Source: Chiua virens (Eukaryota; Basidiomycota; Agaricomycetes; Boletales; Boletaceae). From it: a stretch of DNA of 64,000 nucleotides. A program made the position numbers and the translations under genes. The DNA is taken from NCBI GenBank assembly GCA_019787685.1, contig JAHNUO010000006.1, positions 1,240,001 to 1,304,000 on the forward strand, written 5' to 3'. Shown here piece by piece: positions 46,989-58,345 of this stretch. The first letter of the stretch is position 1. Every line of letters starts with the position of its first letter. Under the pieces are notes generated by a model, which ran no database searches, was not told the DNA's origin, and saw nothing but the letters and a program-made list of their open reading frames with translations.

Positions 46989-49900
46989 ATGGATTTAGCA
47001 CTGGAGCCAGACTTGCATCCTTTGTACCCTAGTCCAGGTCAAATCGCGTACTCGCTGTCCCCGCACTCTGGTTTCGACCCCTCACAGAAGGCCATCCTTG
47101 TCTGCCATTGCTTGTCGCGTGCTTGTTTGTTCGGCGATCTCGCCCTCCTTCAGTATATCCTAACCGATCGCCAAGCTCAACCGTATGTGGACCTCAGCGC
47201 GCGCGACGAAGATGGGCTCGGGTTGATAAGTCAAGCCGTTCAAGGATTTGGATCAGAATCAGATAGGGAGGTTGAACGTGAAGAATGTGTCCGCCTTCTC
47301 ATCGCGCAGGGTGCCGATGTCTCCAACGCTGACAACGGTGGGTAGCGCTCGCTTATACATTATATACAACCACTCAAAACTTTGTTAGTTGGATGGACCC
47401 CACTCCACCACGCTGCTATTTTAGCACCACCAAGCCTGGTATCGTACTTGATGACCCATGGTTGCTCACCCTTCTCGGTGACAAAAAGACAATTAACACC
47501 GCTCGATATCGTCACCGCCCATACAATTCTTCCTGGTCGTGAGGATATTGTTCTATTGCTGGAAGAGTCGATGAGAAGCGAAGGCTGGACCGGCGGTAGG
47601 ATGGAGCAGAGGCGACGGGCTATGGATGAACATCTGAAACACAAGAATCGTCAGAAGGACCTTTATGATAGTGTTTCGAAGATTGTGGACATACCTACCC
47701 AATGGTGGGGAGAGCATGACACTGAGACTTCGTCAACGACCTCCGATTCGGATGACGAAGACCTTGACGAGGACTCCTACGTAGGTAATGTTCCTCGCCG
47801 AGATCCTCTGTTACTAATGTATATACACACAGACCCCTCCATTGGATTTCACCTCAATGCTTGCCTGGTCTCCGCAGGACCTGGACAACGTCTTCGATGC
47901 TGTTATCACTAATGCTCATCTGTCGGCACGGAATGTGCAGCCTGCCAATGCTCTCTATCTCATGGCGCGTTTTGCTTGCTTAACCTGTGACGCAACATGG
48001 TTAGAAGACTTGATCCTTGGCGCGACTGATATCATCGAAGAAAGATTCTTCGTAGGTTACTTTCTTAACTTCCGTCTCACTGTTTGATGTGCATCTAGAG
48101 CCGCTCAGAAGACGTGACCTGTCTGATCTTTTGGTTATATAACGTGACTGTTTGGCTGCATCTAATGCAATGTGACAATTCTATCAATGACGCCTGTGAA
48201 ATGCTTGGGTCATTCGAGCTCCTAGAACAAGTTATCAACTCTGTTTTCGGTGAGTGATCGCTCAAAACCGCCATCAGCCTTTGTTAAATCCTGCTAGTCT
48301 TTATCATCCGCTTCGCCGAACGCAAAATAGACCAGTTACTGGATCCAGCGCTTTTAGAGAATGCTACTCTTTCCGCTGAGTTCGACAATGTTCAATTCGA
48401 ATCGGAGTGGTCGTTCTTGCGGCCATTTACCAGCAAGAAGAGGGCCGGTACCCCCCAGCGCAATGGAACGCCATCTTCACCTCCGTTCACACCTTCTCGT
48501 CCCCCGTCCCCTTCAATTAATCTGAATTCTCCTGTACCAACTACTCCAAAGGCTCTCTCGTCTTTACGGCAAACACTATCTCGCACTCGAGCACCAGTTA
48601 ACACAATTTTTATGGACGCTTCCCCGTCGAAAGGCCTACGAGAGTTGATATCATTCCTTACTGCTCTCCAAACCCTGTTAACGTTGTCGGAGATCAATCC
48701 TGTATTGATCATACAATTCTGGTCCCAGGTTATGTACTGGACATCCAGTGAGTCAATTAATTTTGGCCACCCCTTTTGTCTAATGTAAAACAGGTGAAAT
48801 TTTCAATCGTGTGTTAACCAGAAAAAAATATCTATGCCGGTACGGGGTTTGACGTCTTGCGCAGATGCGTCCTGACTGTATCAGCTCTCGAGCGATCCAA
48901 GTTGGCTTGAACCTTTCTGTACTTGAAGAATGGATCGATGATATGGGCCTCCCACGCGCAATAGTGTCACATTTCTCTCCCGTTAGGGATCTCTTGATGT
49001 GGCTTCAGGTAACCTCTCAGTGATGTAGCTCCCTGTTTACTCATAGTTCTGTCACGCTACAGCGTTTATCATCGATTAGCGACTTCTCCGATCTGGTTGC
49101 TACCATACAGGTTATGAAAAGCATCAACCCACTTCAGGTAGCCTAGCCTTGTCATTTGCTGATCAATGCTGATCAGCTTTCGATGGATCCCAGATGCGGC
49201 GCGCTGTCCGAGACTACAAATATGAAGTTCACGAGAGTCGTATGACCGAAGAGTGCATACAATACCTAACGCAACTACAGAAGGATTGGGAACGTCATAG
49301 AGTGAAACTCGGCGTTGAGACATTGCGGAAAGAGGTAAGAGGAAAAAAAATCACCGTATTAGTAGTGGTACTGATTCCGCTGTGAGATCAATGAACGGGA
49401 GCGAGAGCGAGACCTCGACGAGACCTCCATTACTGACCAGTCCGCAAGCACGAACCCCCCCAGCATATCTTCAGCAGACACTTCCGCAATGCAGCACAAT
49501 GTCGACCTTTTGTTCGACAGAACTTTTGACCAGTCGTCGTGGGAGTCCGCTAAAGCGCCGCGCGTGCTTGGAGAACTCCTGGATTCACGCTATATGCTAC
49601 CGTTATTCCTCCCATCGGATTCCCGAATGCTATCTGCCGCGCCGGACAAACGACATATTACAAACTTTCCCAGACGTCCATCAAGTCACCAGCTCGAGCC
49701 ATCACGAGTCCCGAGTCAAAGGGGTAATGTAGGATCGATGGGGTGGAAGTGTCGGAGTCATCGAGTTCGTGAAGTCAGTGTCGATACTTTACGGTGGCTG
49801 GACAGATTCAAGCCATCGAGGCTGGCACGGCCGATATACATGGAATCTTTATCTCCGGGATATGGCGGAGATTCGTTCTCGCTTTCTGCTGCCAGTGATA

Positions 49901-50049
49901 GGGAGGACCTTTCCATTAATACTAGCGTTGTTCAGCCATCCCCACCTTCGACGCCTCTCACGCGGAAGCCATCCACCAGGAGCAAGCATCGGACAAGCTT
50001 GCTTGGGGACCCTAACGACCAGTTCGCATCACTTGCATCATCCTCATAG
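46989..50049 (+). CDS. Ankyrin-repeat and DIL (dilute) domain protein
   Basis: Starts MDLALEPDLHPLYPSPGQIA. The ankyrin region includes CLSRACLFGDLALLQYILTD, ECVRLLIAQGADVSNADN and, across a 46-nt intron, GWTPLHHAAILAPPSLVSYL. An acidic linker follows. The second half is a DIL domain as in type V myosin tails: IFWLYNVTVWLHLMQCDN, a Pro/Ser-rich insert, ALQTLLTLSEINPVLIIQFW, KKYLCRSRAIQVGLNLSVLE, WIDDMGLPRAIVSHFSPVRD and RLSSISDFSDLVATIQVMKS. The tail is disordered and ends FASLASSS. Fungal proteins with this pair of domains exist, probably acting in vesicle or organelle transport, but the function is not established. There are many short canonical introns. Confidence 0.88.
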
Positions 50050-50549
50050 CCTTCGCATTGGTTCCAGGTTCTTCCATTTCACTCTCATATATGCTGCTCC
50101 TCTTCATTCGGTGGTCATGTACATTGATCTATCATGGCTCTTCGTCTCTCAGCTGCTATAATATCATCGAGCAATGTACTTGTTTGTTCCATGGAACCAA
50201 TCAAGATGGAGGCTGCCACTGTGGTTGATATTATCGTGTGACTTTCAGATCAATGATCACTAGCACTAGCAAGCTGACCGTCAGGTTAACGTTAAGGTCT
50301 CAACGTCGGTCCCCAAGGTTTCCTCCTGTCTCCTCAATCCAGCTTCGAAACTTGTTTGGTGCAATGGGTTGATTGCAGGACCTTCTACTGCAAGAATTAG
50401 CGGCGAGTGCTCGTAGTAGAGAACGAGAACCTCTGCTCACACTGATTTCATATTCTGAATCCGCAACAGGGTTTCTGTAACCTGCCCTAGAGTCAGCTCC
50501 TTGGACAAAATCATGGCCGTGGAAATCGCCTTCATCACACGGATCAACG
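50050..50549. other. Intergenic, upstream of the hydrolase-like gene
   Basis: About 500 nt after the DIL gene. There are no convincing reading frames, repeats or RNA signals on either strand. Confidence 0.45.
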
Positions 50550-52338
50550 ATGACTACTTCACCGTGGACCCATTTCTACAGAAATGCTGTCGTCTCCGTG
50601 ACCAAGCCTCCGACACTCCTGATGTTACTTCCAGACGACCAAGTTGCGTGGTGTGAACAGGTAAATATAAATCTCTGTGCCTAACATCAGGAGACATCTC
50701 ACCGCAGTAATCACGCGTAGTTTTCTCAAGAAGGCTATAATATTATTCACTTGACGTATCCTCTACCAGAAACCGCCTCCTTCTCGAGTATTTTGGATGA
50801 GGCAAGAATAACGATGTCCGATAAAGGCACTAAATCGCCTGAATGGGGACTCGTAACCTACGGACTTGCAACGCAGGATGCTGATGAGATTATGTCACGG
50901 CTCGCTGACCTCGTAGCGGACCTCAAGGTTTGCGTACACTTTTGCCCAAACGCTGAGAAGAGTTCCCCTGGGTTCTTGATTAAAGACTCAGCGTCACGCT
51001 ATCTACCGTGAGCATCGCGATCATCAACAGACATGTGCTAACAAGCTGGAAGCGTCACTTTTCATCTCGCGTCCTCGCAGGAGAAATTCTACGCATCTAC
51101 ATTACCCTTGGAGGACCCGGCCAATCTGGACTATGAGTTACCGATACATGTACACCCTCCGGTGAAGGCCTATGTTTATTCGTTGGTTTCCCATACCCCC
51201 CCCTTTTCCATTTTCCGCAGGGGCCCCTGTCCAGGTTTCAGTTAGCAAGCCCCGCATCGTCGATGCATATTACCGCTCCGCAAACAATCTTTCCTTGACT
51301 CGCACTTTGGAGGCACTCAAGCGGCATCTAGGCCCTCATTTCAACTTTGAAAAATTGTGGGCCATGCACACATATTACGAATTCGCAGAAAGAGACGCAT
51401 CAAGTAGGTTGTGACATTCACTCTGGCATTGACTACCTAAAGAGTCTCCCAGAAACCATGACCACAATGGTGGCATTCCGAACTTGCATTTTCATCGAAT
51501 TTGTAGCTCACTTTCTTATCAGGTAGGGACACCGTACGTAAATCACGTTCCTACGATGACTGGCGGCGTTGGACACAATGATCTTGCGAGATTCTATAAG
51601 GTCAGCACTAATTGATCAAGGTCACTGAGCTAAAACGTGTATCGTAGTATCATTTTACGACGGTTAGCATAGAGGTTCAAGCACTATGCCAATCCTGACC
51701 CCAGGCGTAGGTGACTCCCACCGAGTTTGAACTTATCACGGTTTCCAGGACTAGTGAGATTTTCTCGGATCATTTAGATATACAGAAACTCCGCTGATCT
51801 CCTCGAAAGTCGGGGCTGACAGGGTTGTGGATGAAATGATCTTCAAGTGTTCGCACACCTCAGTATGCTTTGTATTTTTTGAACCTTCTTTTCCTCATTA
51901 CACCTCCACAACGCAGGAAATTGATTAGTGAGTGCACATATGGAAGTCAAGATTCACTCCTGACAACCAGGACAGCTTTCTACCGGGCATTCCTCCCACA
52001 GGCAAGCCACTAGAGATTGCTATGGTCGGTATTATTGCATTTCGAGGGGACAAGCTGTTCTTCGAGTAGGCACGCATCAGTTCCTTTGACGTGACACAAC
52101 TGAATCATTCCGCAGACATTTGTAAGCGGCAAGATCCACGCCTAACTGTGAAATTCATTTATTCTCTTGAAGATATTGGGATCAAGCGAGCGTACTTGTT
52201 CAGCTTGGCATGCTTGATCCCGTCAGCCTCCCCATTGCCGGAGTGGAAGTCGCAAGGAAGGTTTTGGATCCTTTTAGTCAACCTAGCAACACCCTCCTAG
52301 AACGATGGAAGGAGAGCGAAGGTCTTCCAATCAATTAA
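50550..52338 (+). CDS. Dienelactone-hydrolase-like/SnoaL-like fusion protein, with one frame break
   Basis: Spliced protein starts MTTSPWTHFYRNAVVSVTKP. The first part reads EGYNIIHLTYPLPET, EWGLVTYGLATQDADEI and LKVCVHFCPNAE, which I recall from fungal proteins labelled carboxymethylenebutenolidase. The second part is SnoaL/NTF2-like: HTYYEFAERDA, YVNHVPTMTGGVGHNDLARF, EFELITVSRT, DRVVDEMIFKCSHT, LPGIPPTGKPLEIAMVGIIA and YWDQASVLVQLG. It ends LLERWKESEGLPIN, TAA at 52336. Known exons are 50550-50660, 50721-51007, 51053-51403, 51453-51469 and 51523-51600, then several more. Exon 51053-51403 has one base too many. The likely site is the run of eight C at 51187-51194, where seven would keep the frame. 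A 6-nt exon lies at 52116-52121. The enzymatic role is unproven. Confidence 0.75.
52116..52121 (+). other. 6-nt microexon of the hydrolase-like gene
   Basis: Exon ACATTT lies between an intron ending CCGCAG and one beginning GTAAGC. Joined to the preceding GA and the following A, it gives Glu-His-Leu ahead of YWDQASV, restoring the family's EHIYWDQ motif. Confidence 0.75.
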
Positions 52339-52602
52339 AAGCATGGTTCCATGTTCCTATGTTGAAGTCGAACGTTTTGAACAGGATACTGTACTTGCAG
52401 GGCTACGTAGTGCGATGAACCGTACTCTTGGCGACCTTGTGATACATAGCTTCAAGTTGGAGCGGTGCAATTACTCTTGGCGTGCGAAACCTTGGTCGCG
52501 ATGAGGCTGTGGAGGGCCTTGGTATATTGGCACTGCGCATTCGTTTATCTGTTTCCACCTTCTTTCTTCTGTTTATTTTTGTTCTCCTTGTCTCTGGCAG
52601 CA

Positions 52603-54752
52603 ATGGCACACTCGATGCTGCATGATCATACTGGGCTCACCCGGAATTATAATGACCCGTTCGGTGATGGTGCACATGATGAACCGTTCAGTGTAGCCAG
52701 CCTCACCCACGAGGACTCAAAGACCTTTATCACGAACACCAGTGGTGTCGTAGTACGGGATCCAACTAAAACGAGCTCTCTAGGAGGACCAACAGAGGCG
52801 GAATTTTTGGCGGCTGACTATCGTCAGCATAATGCTTCACCTTCCTTGGAATCACCTGACCGCCTTCCAACGCCCGCCCTGCACGACAGTACTTCCTCGC
52901 CAAAACCCAAAGATACCATGATGAACTTGCCATATCGCGATGATGACTCTTCTTCGACGTTCCATCATTCGTCCGTTCTCGGAAAGCCGGACACGCCCTT
53001 GATTCATAATGCGGCGGATATGGGTCGGTTGTCAAGCTACCAGGACTTGGGTATGCCATCGGTAATTGATACATACAAAGCCGAGCTCATCTCTCGCGCA
53101 GAGTACGCGGAACCTTCAGGTGATGATCCAAAGTCCATGTCAGAAAAGGGGACCCCTTTTAGAGGCATCCTAGGAACCGGAAAGTACCCTTTAGAGCAGC
53201 GGATCGAGGATAAGAAGAGGGGGATTGGACGGCAGAAGCATCCTTTCGTCGGTGTGTCAACTTCCTATAACCCTCTCCCTTCATTGAAGTTGTTCAGTAT
53301 ATGCGCTCACCATTGCCATGGTGGGTATTTTCATCAACGAACTTGTAGTGAATAGTCGAGCACAGGGGACCCCCGTGTCTTTCAAGGCTAGTTAGAATGT
53401 CACCTTCCCATAAATCGTGCTCACTCTATTCCAGCCTGTTGTAAATCCCATGCTAGGACCTTCAGGCAGCGCTCTGATTTACCTGGGCGCCCGCTTCCCT
53501 CCTTGTATGAAAGCTGTGCAGAATCTGTCGTCATCTACTTTGATGCCTTGTAAGAGTTACCAAGCTTGCTTTGAATTTCACAAACTAAATATTTCGGTTC
53601 AAGGTCTTAACGACACCGCAAATCCACCAACTTCTTTGTGCACTATCGAAGATGTATGTGGGTTTGGAGGGTTCCATGGACAAAATCCAGATCAGTGGTT
53701 TCGGTAGGCAATCATTAGAGTTTTGATGAAGATGGATCAATACTGGGCACTCTAGATTTATCACTGCCATATTTTTGCATGCCGGATTTATCCATATCAT
53801 CTTGAATATGCTTGTGCAGTTGACAGTCTCCGCACAGGTAAGCTATTTCGCCGTGGTTCGCGATCGTCACTTAAAAATCCATAGATCGAGCGAGAGATGG
53901 GGTCCATGGGATTTTTGATTACCTATTTCGCTGCCGGAATCTTTGGGTATGCTCATTTTTAGGGTTTATGGGCCTCGGAACGTACTAACAATTTTGACCT
54001 CGAGTAACGTATTGGGTGGGAACTTCTCACTTGTTGGTGCCCCGTCCATTGGTGCTAGTGGGGCGATATTTGGAACTGTCGCGGTGACTTGGGTTGATCT
54101 ATTTGCACACTGGAAGTATCATTACCGTCCTAATCGCAAGGTATGTATATTTGACAGTTACCTGTTCAAAAAGCTGAGCCTGGGCGGATCTAGCTTGCTT
54201 GGATGACTGTGGAGCTCCTACTTGGCATTGCCCTTGGTTACGTCCCATGTAAGGACTTGTATTTTACCCCGTAGAATCCTCAGTTGATCACACTCGAGTG
54301 CAGACGTCGATAACTTCGGTCCGTGTACCAGGTTGAAACCACGATCTCACGTACTGATCTTTTTGTTAGCTCATCTTGGAGGGCTTTGTATGGGTCTCCT
54401 TGTTGGCACTACTCTGTATCCTGTCATTAGTCCGACGAAGCGGCATAAATTGATTATGTGGGCATTCCGCCTCGCGGCCATCCCATTGGCCATTGTGCTC
54501 TTTGTCGTGCTCATACGGAATTTTTACACATCCGATCCATACGCCGGTACGTGTCTTTGTCAGATACAACCGATATTTGGAGCCTGAACATGTCGCAGCA
54601 TGTTCCGGCTGTCGATACTTATCGTGCATACCCACCTCTTCGAATAACCATTGTCAAGGAACCGGTAGGGAGCAGCCTGACCTTTTCCTTTTTCCCCCCC
54701 TGAACATCGTTCGACAGGTTTCACCACTACGACTACTGGGACGAGTATTTAG
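52603..54752 (+). CDS. Rhomboid-family intramembrane serine protease
   Basis: Long cytosolic N-terminus starting MAHSMLHDHTGLTRNYNDPF, disordered and acidic. The first helix is YALTIAMVGIFINELVVNS. The loop has KPVVNPMLGPSGSALIYLGA and a Cys-rich stretch (CTIEDVCGFGGF), with NPDQWFR before the second helix, RFITAIFLHAGFIHIILNML. The catalytic Ser is in SIGASGAIFG and the catalytic His in DNFAHLGGLCMGLLVG, assembled over an intron at a canonical junction. The C-terminus has CSGCRYLSCIP and ends GFTTTTTGTSI after a short last exon. Both catalytic residues are present, so it should be active, unlike iRhoms. The intron at 53387-53434 reads best with a GC donor, though a GT at 53375 is also in phase. 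Confidence 0.9.
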
Positions 54753-54996
54753 CTCTCCAGGACACTCTTTCCTTATCCATGCGATACTTAGCACATATTT
54801 TACGGACTCGGACAATACTGAGCTTTACGCCAACACATTCCCATTGTCAATAACTACGATAATTTTGATAAGTACCGGTAACACAGTTCCGATGCGCCGG
54901 ATCGAGCGCCACGGACAGTGAAACTTTCTCGCGCACTCCAGCACGGCAAAGTGTCCAAACCAACACATACTTACCCTTCACAATCCGTCGCCTTGG

Positions 54997-57794
54997 ATGA
55001 TGACTACGAAAAGGGCGCTCTCTCTCAATCCATCATGGTACCATCATATTGTATTGACGATTATGGTGTGTGCATTCATAGCTGGATTGCTGCGGTTTGT
55101 CCTGTTCGGTATGTCAATTTCCACTGTTGTGTGTTTGGTGTTCTGAACGACTATTCAGACCAATACGATCCAATGCGTTGCAACGCATTAATGACGACGG
55201 GAAGTTGGCTGGACGGCGCATATCGAAACTGGCAACCAGAGGGTAAGTTTGTTAGTACTATACCTGACTCGAGTAAATTAAGCCACATGTTAGGATGTAT
55301 GCTCCATTCATACCAACCTAGAGATACCTCCCAGTGTCTTGAGTCCCGTCGTGTTGTCTTTGTCGGTGACTCAGTCACACGAACACTCTTCTTTCAGTTC
55401 ATACATACCGTCGACCCAAAACTTCCGAAAGCTGTTCCGAACGATGGCTCAAAACATTCCGACCATTCATTTCTTTCCGAATCTCAAATACAACTTGATT
55501 TCCTTTGGGACCCCTACCTAAACACGACATCTACCCTTGCGTTAATAAACCCGCCTACTCAAAATTCCATTGACGACCAGTTTAAACGACCCGCTTTACT
55601 CGTCCTCGGTTCAGGGCTCTGGTACCTCCGGTATGCCGACGATTCAGGTGGACTCCCTACGTGGGAAGCCAGGATGGAAGCGCATATTGAAGCAATAAAC
55701 GCTGCTCGCGAGAAACCAGCAGATGAAGTAGTCTTCCTTCCGGTAGAGGAGGTCGTCCCTTCAAAACTATCGTCTGAACGTCTTGATACCATGCATTCTT
55801 CTGACATAGACGCAATGAATTCAGACCTCTACCATCGCATTAAGCCGTCATTTAATAGCTCCTGGTCACATCTGTTGGGATCTAGGTCGCCCAGACGCAT
55901 TGCACTTCTGTCGGTGTTCAATAAAATGCTTCATAACTCGCAAACTCAAGATGGACTGCACTTTACCGAGGCGACAGTCAAAGCTCAAGCAAATATCTTG
56001 CTTAACCTTCGCTGCAATGCCGGATGGCCCCCGACGTTTCCCATGGACAAGACCTGTTGCCGAATGTACCCTTGGCCAGGACCAATGCAGTCAGTCGTGC
56101 TCGTCAGCCTTCTGCTATATACTTGCGCTCTCTTGTATTTTTCTCGTGAGCGGCCCTCAGTTTCATTTTTTCCCACCGTTTGATAGAAGGATAGGTATCG
56201 AAACCTTGGTTATGAACAAAGACTACCTTCCAACGGTGATCTTTGGTGCTTCCATTTGCATAATATACCTTTCGGACCGGACCGGGTTATGGCTTAAAGA
56301 ACAGAAGCAGTTCAACCCATGGACGTTCGGTTTCTTGTGTCTGGCTGCGCTTGCAGCTGGACTGGCAACAGTTCGGAGAGCTGACAAAGACCTGGGTTTC
56401 CTCAACCGCGACCAGACCGAAGAATGGAAAGGATGGATGCAAAGTAGGTCGATCATTCCTTGGGTGACACCACTTGACCAAATTGCCTAGTTGCGATTCT
56501 TGTATACCATTATCTCGGTGCTTCCAAGATATCTGGCATCTATAACCCTATCCGAGTTCTTGTCGCCGCCTATCTTTTCATGACTGGTTACGGCCACACA
56601 ACGTTTTACCTGAAAAAGGCAGACTTCGGTTACATTCGTATCTTTCGGGTAAGGCTGATTTCTGGAAGGGAAGATGATGCTTATTTGCATTGATCTTAGA
56701 TATTGGTGCGATTGAATCTTTTAACCCTCACGCTTGCCTATACCATGAACGTGGACTATCTCTCGTATTATTTTGCTCCCTTGGTTTCCATGTGGTACCT
56801 GATCATTTTTTTGACGCTGCGGATCGGATCACAGTTCAATGACAACACACCTTTCCTGGTCGCCAAGATATCCTTATCAATGGGTACGTTCGCCGCTTCC
56901 ATAGACCAGAAATGGCTTCTGGAGGGGCTCTTTGAAATTCTGGAGCGCCTTTTCTTCATTCGTTGGTCTGCACGCGAGTGGACCTTCCGAGTTTCTCTCG
57001 ACCAATACATCGTGTACTGCGGCATGTTCGCCGCACTCCTCACCATCAAGATTCGTGACAATCGTCTCACCGAACACCCCATGTGGCCCGCATGCAAACG
57101 CGCATCCATCGGGGTGTCTGCAATAACTCTCGTATGGTTCATGTGCTTCGAACTCCTGCAGGAGAGCAAGTTCACATATAACACTTGGCACCCGTATATC
57201 TCGTTCCTGCCCATTCTCGCCTTCACCATCCTCCGCAATGCCACACCTCTCTTGCGGTCGTGTTCATCCCGTGTTTTCACGTTCATTGGCAAGTGTTCAC
57301 TCGAGACGTTCATTATTCAGTATCATCTATGGCTTGCTGCGGACACCAAGGGTATTCTTCTGTTGATTCCTGGCACCAGATGGCGCGCGCTCAACTTCGT
57401 GTTATCGACTATGATCTTCGTCTACATATCCCACCAAGTGGCATGGGCCACTGGCGAAATCACGGGTTGGATATGCGGCGAGGAGAACAAAATACTGCCA
57501 GTGACTCGTGATGTGCCTAGGTCGGATGTGGTCACTTCAAACCCAGAGGCTGTTCTCTTGGCTACAGGAGGCACCGACGGTTCTGGCACCGAGCCCGAGG
57601 TACCAGGGCATCATCATTCACAGCATTCACTGCGGTGGATAGACCGACTAGCGGAAGGAACTAGCTCTCGCCAGTCATCCACAATTTCCAAGCTTTGGGC
57701 CAGATCGTCATTGAAGCAACTTGATATGAGAGGGAAAGTTATGATGTGGGCTGGTCTAATGTGGTTGGCGAATGTATTATGGACAAACACTTAG
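54997..57794 (+). CDS. CAS1: CAS1-like polysaccharide O-acetyltransferase (CASD1 family)
   Basis: Golgi multi-pass enzyme; in Cryptococcus CAS1 is needed for O-acetylation of capsule glucuronoxylomannan. Start at 54997 ([20 protein letters not shown]) gives the first helix, [17 protein letters not shown], completed by a junction into [20 protein letters not shown]. The lumenal SGNH/PC-esterase domain has [16 protein letters not shown] (catalytic Ser), [13 protein letters not shown] (the Gly block) and [11 protein letters not shown] (Asp-x-x-His). A C-terminal membrane domain of about ten helices follows, with [53 protein letters not shown] and [14 protein letters not shown]. The Ser-rich tail ends at 57794. 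A GTG-started frame from 54918 overlaps, but in a different frame from the first helix. Confidence 0.92.
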
Positions 57795-57879
57795 AAATAC
57801 CGAAATGACTACCCAGTATACTACACAATATCACCAGCTTCCTAGCTACCTAACATTGCAATGTGAGACCTGTAGAGAA

Positions 57880-57950
57880 AAAATCAGACCCGTGTCACAC
57901 GAGTTGTAGAGGAATGTCATCAGTATTAGCATGGAAGCTCATCAATGCTC
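57880..57950 (-). ncRNA. C/D-box snoRNA, snR53-like (18S guide)
   Basis: In minus-strand order: C box TGATGA (57944-57939), guide TTCCATGCTAAT, D' box CTGA (57923-57920), then a further stretch and D box CTGA (57887-57884) followed by T-rich sequence. The guide is complementary over 12 nt to ATTAGCATGGAA of 18S rRNA, with one unpaired base before the D' box. The D+5 rule points at the last A of AUUA, the position I recall as yeast Am796, the target of snR53. The base before TGATGA is T rather than A/G, a C'-like TGATGA overlaps the D' box, and no terminal stem is obvious. The rRNA match is from memory. Confidence 0.72.
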
Positions 57951-58109
57951 GTCCTTTAGACGGGGTCAGGGCTTGACTTCTATTTACTGCATCATATAGG
58001 GCTGAAAGGAGAAGTACTCACGAGCCAAGGCCTAAGAAAGAGGACGAGTGAGCATTGGTCAAAAACAACAGTGACAAAGAAAGGCTCGGAAATTTGGGTA
58101 TATGATAAA

Positions 58110-58170
58110 AGCTCATCAGCCGACAAAGGCTTCAAAGTAGCGATTCAAGATGTTCGTCATCGCGACGGGA
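58110..58170 (-). ncRNA. Possible second C/D-box snoRNA in the same locus
   Basis: Minus strand: GCGATGA (58163-58157) as a C-like box and CTGA (58119-58116) as a D box, about 40 nt apart, inside the first putative intron. I could not match its guide to rRNA, so this is weaker than its neighbour. Confidence 0.3.
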
Positions 58171-58345
58171 ACTCAGAAAGTAAAACTCACCTCGATAGTA
58201 TAGACTCAACGAAAGACAAAAGGAAAACAAGGATGGCTTTTTGTTTTAATGGAACACGTGACTGGTATCAGGGCAGGTCAGTTAGCTTGAGGGTGCCTTG
58301 AGGCTTATAACTTACGCTGACCTGACTTGCCACCATCCCCCCACC

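Larger units (their letters stand above)
57795..58345. other. Intergenic region holding a probable non-coding snoRNA locus (minus strand)
   Basis: About 550 nt with no convincing protein frame. Read on the minus strand it looks like a spliced non-coding transcript. A GTGAGT donor (58190-58185) and a TTTCTTAG acceptor (ending about 58033) bound one intron, and GTGAGT (about 58022-58017) and CTCTACAG (ending about 57871) bound another. A C/D-like element sits in each intron. The exon between them would be only about 10 nt. Confidence 0.5.

Noticed and set aside
54918..55110. GTG-started frame as the N-terminus of the CAS1-like gene
   Set aside because: The true first helix and the junction into DQYDPMRC are in another frame starting at the ATG 54997.
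58071..58301. 76-codon plus-strand frame as a gene
   Set aside because: Polar, low-complexity composition, no domain, and it overlaps the minus-strand snoRNA locus.
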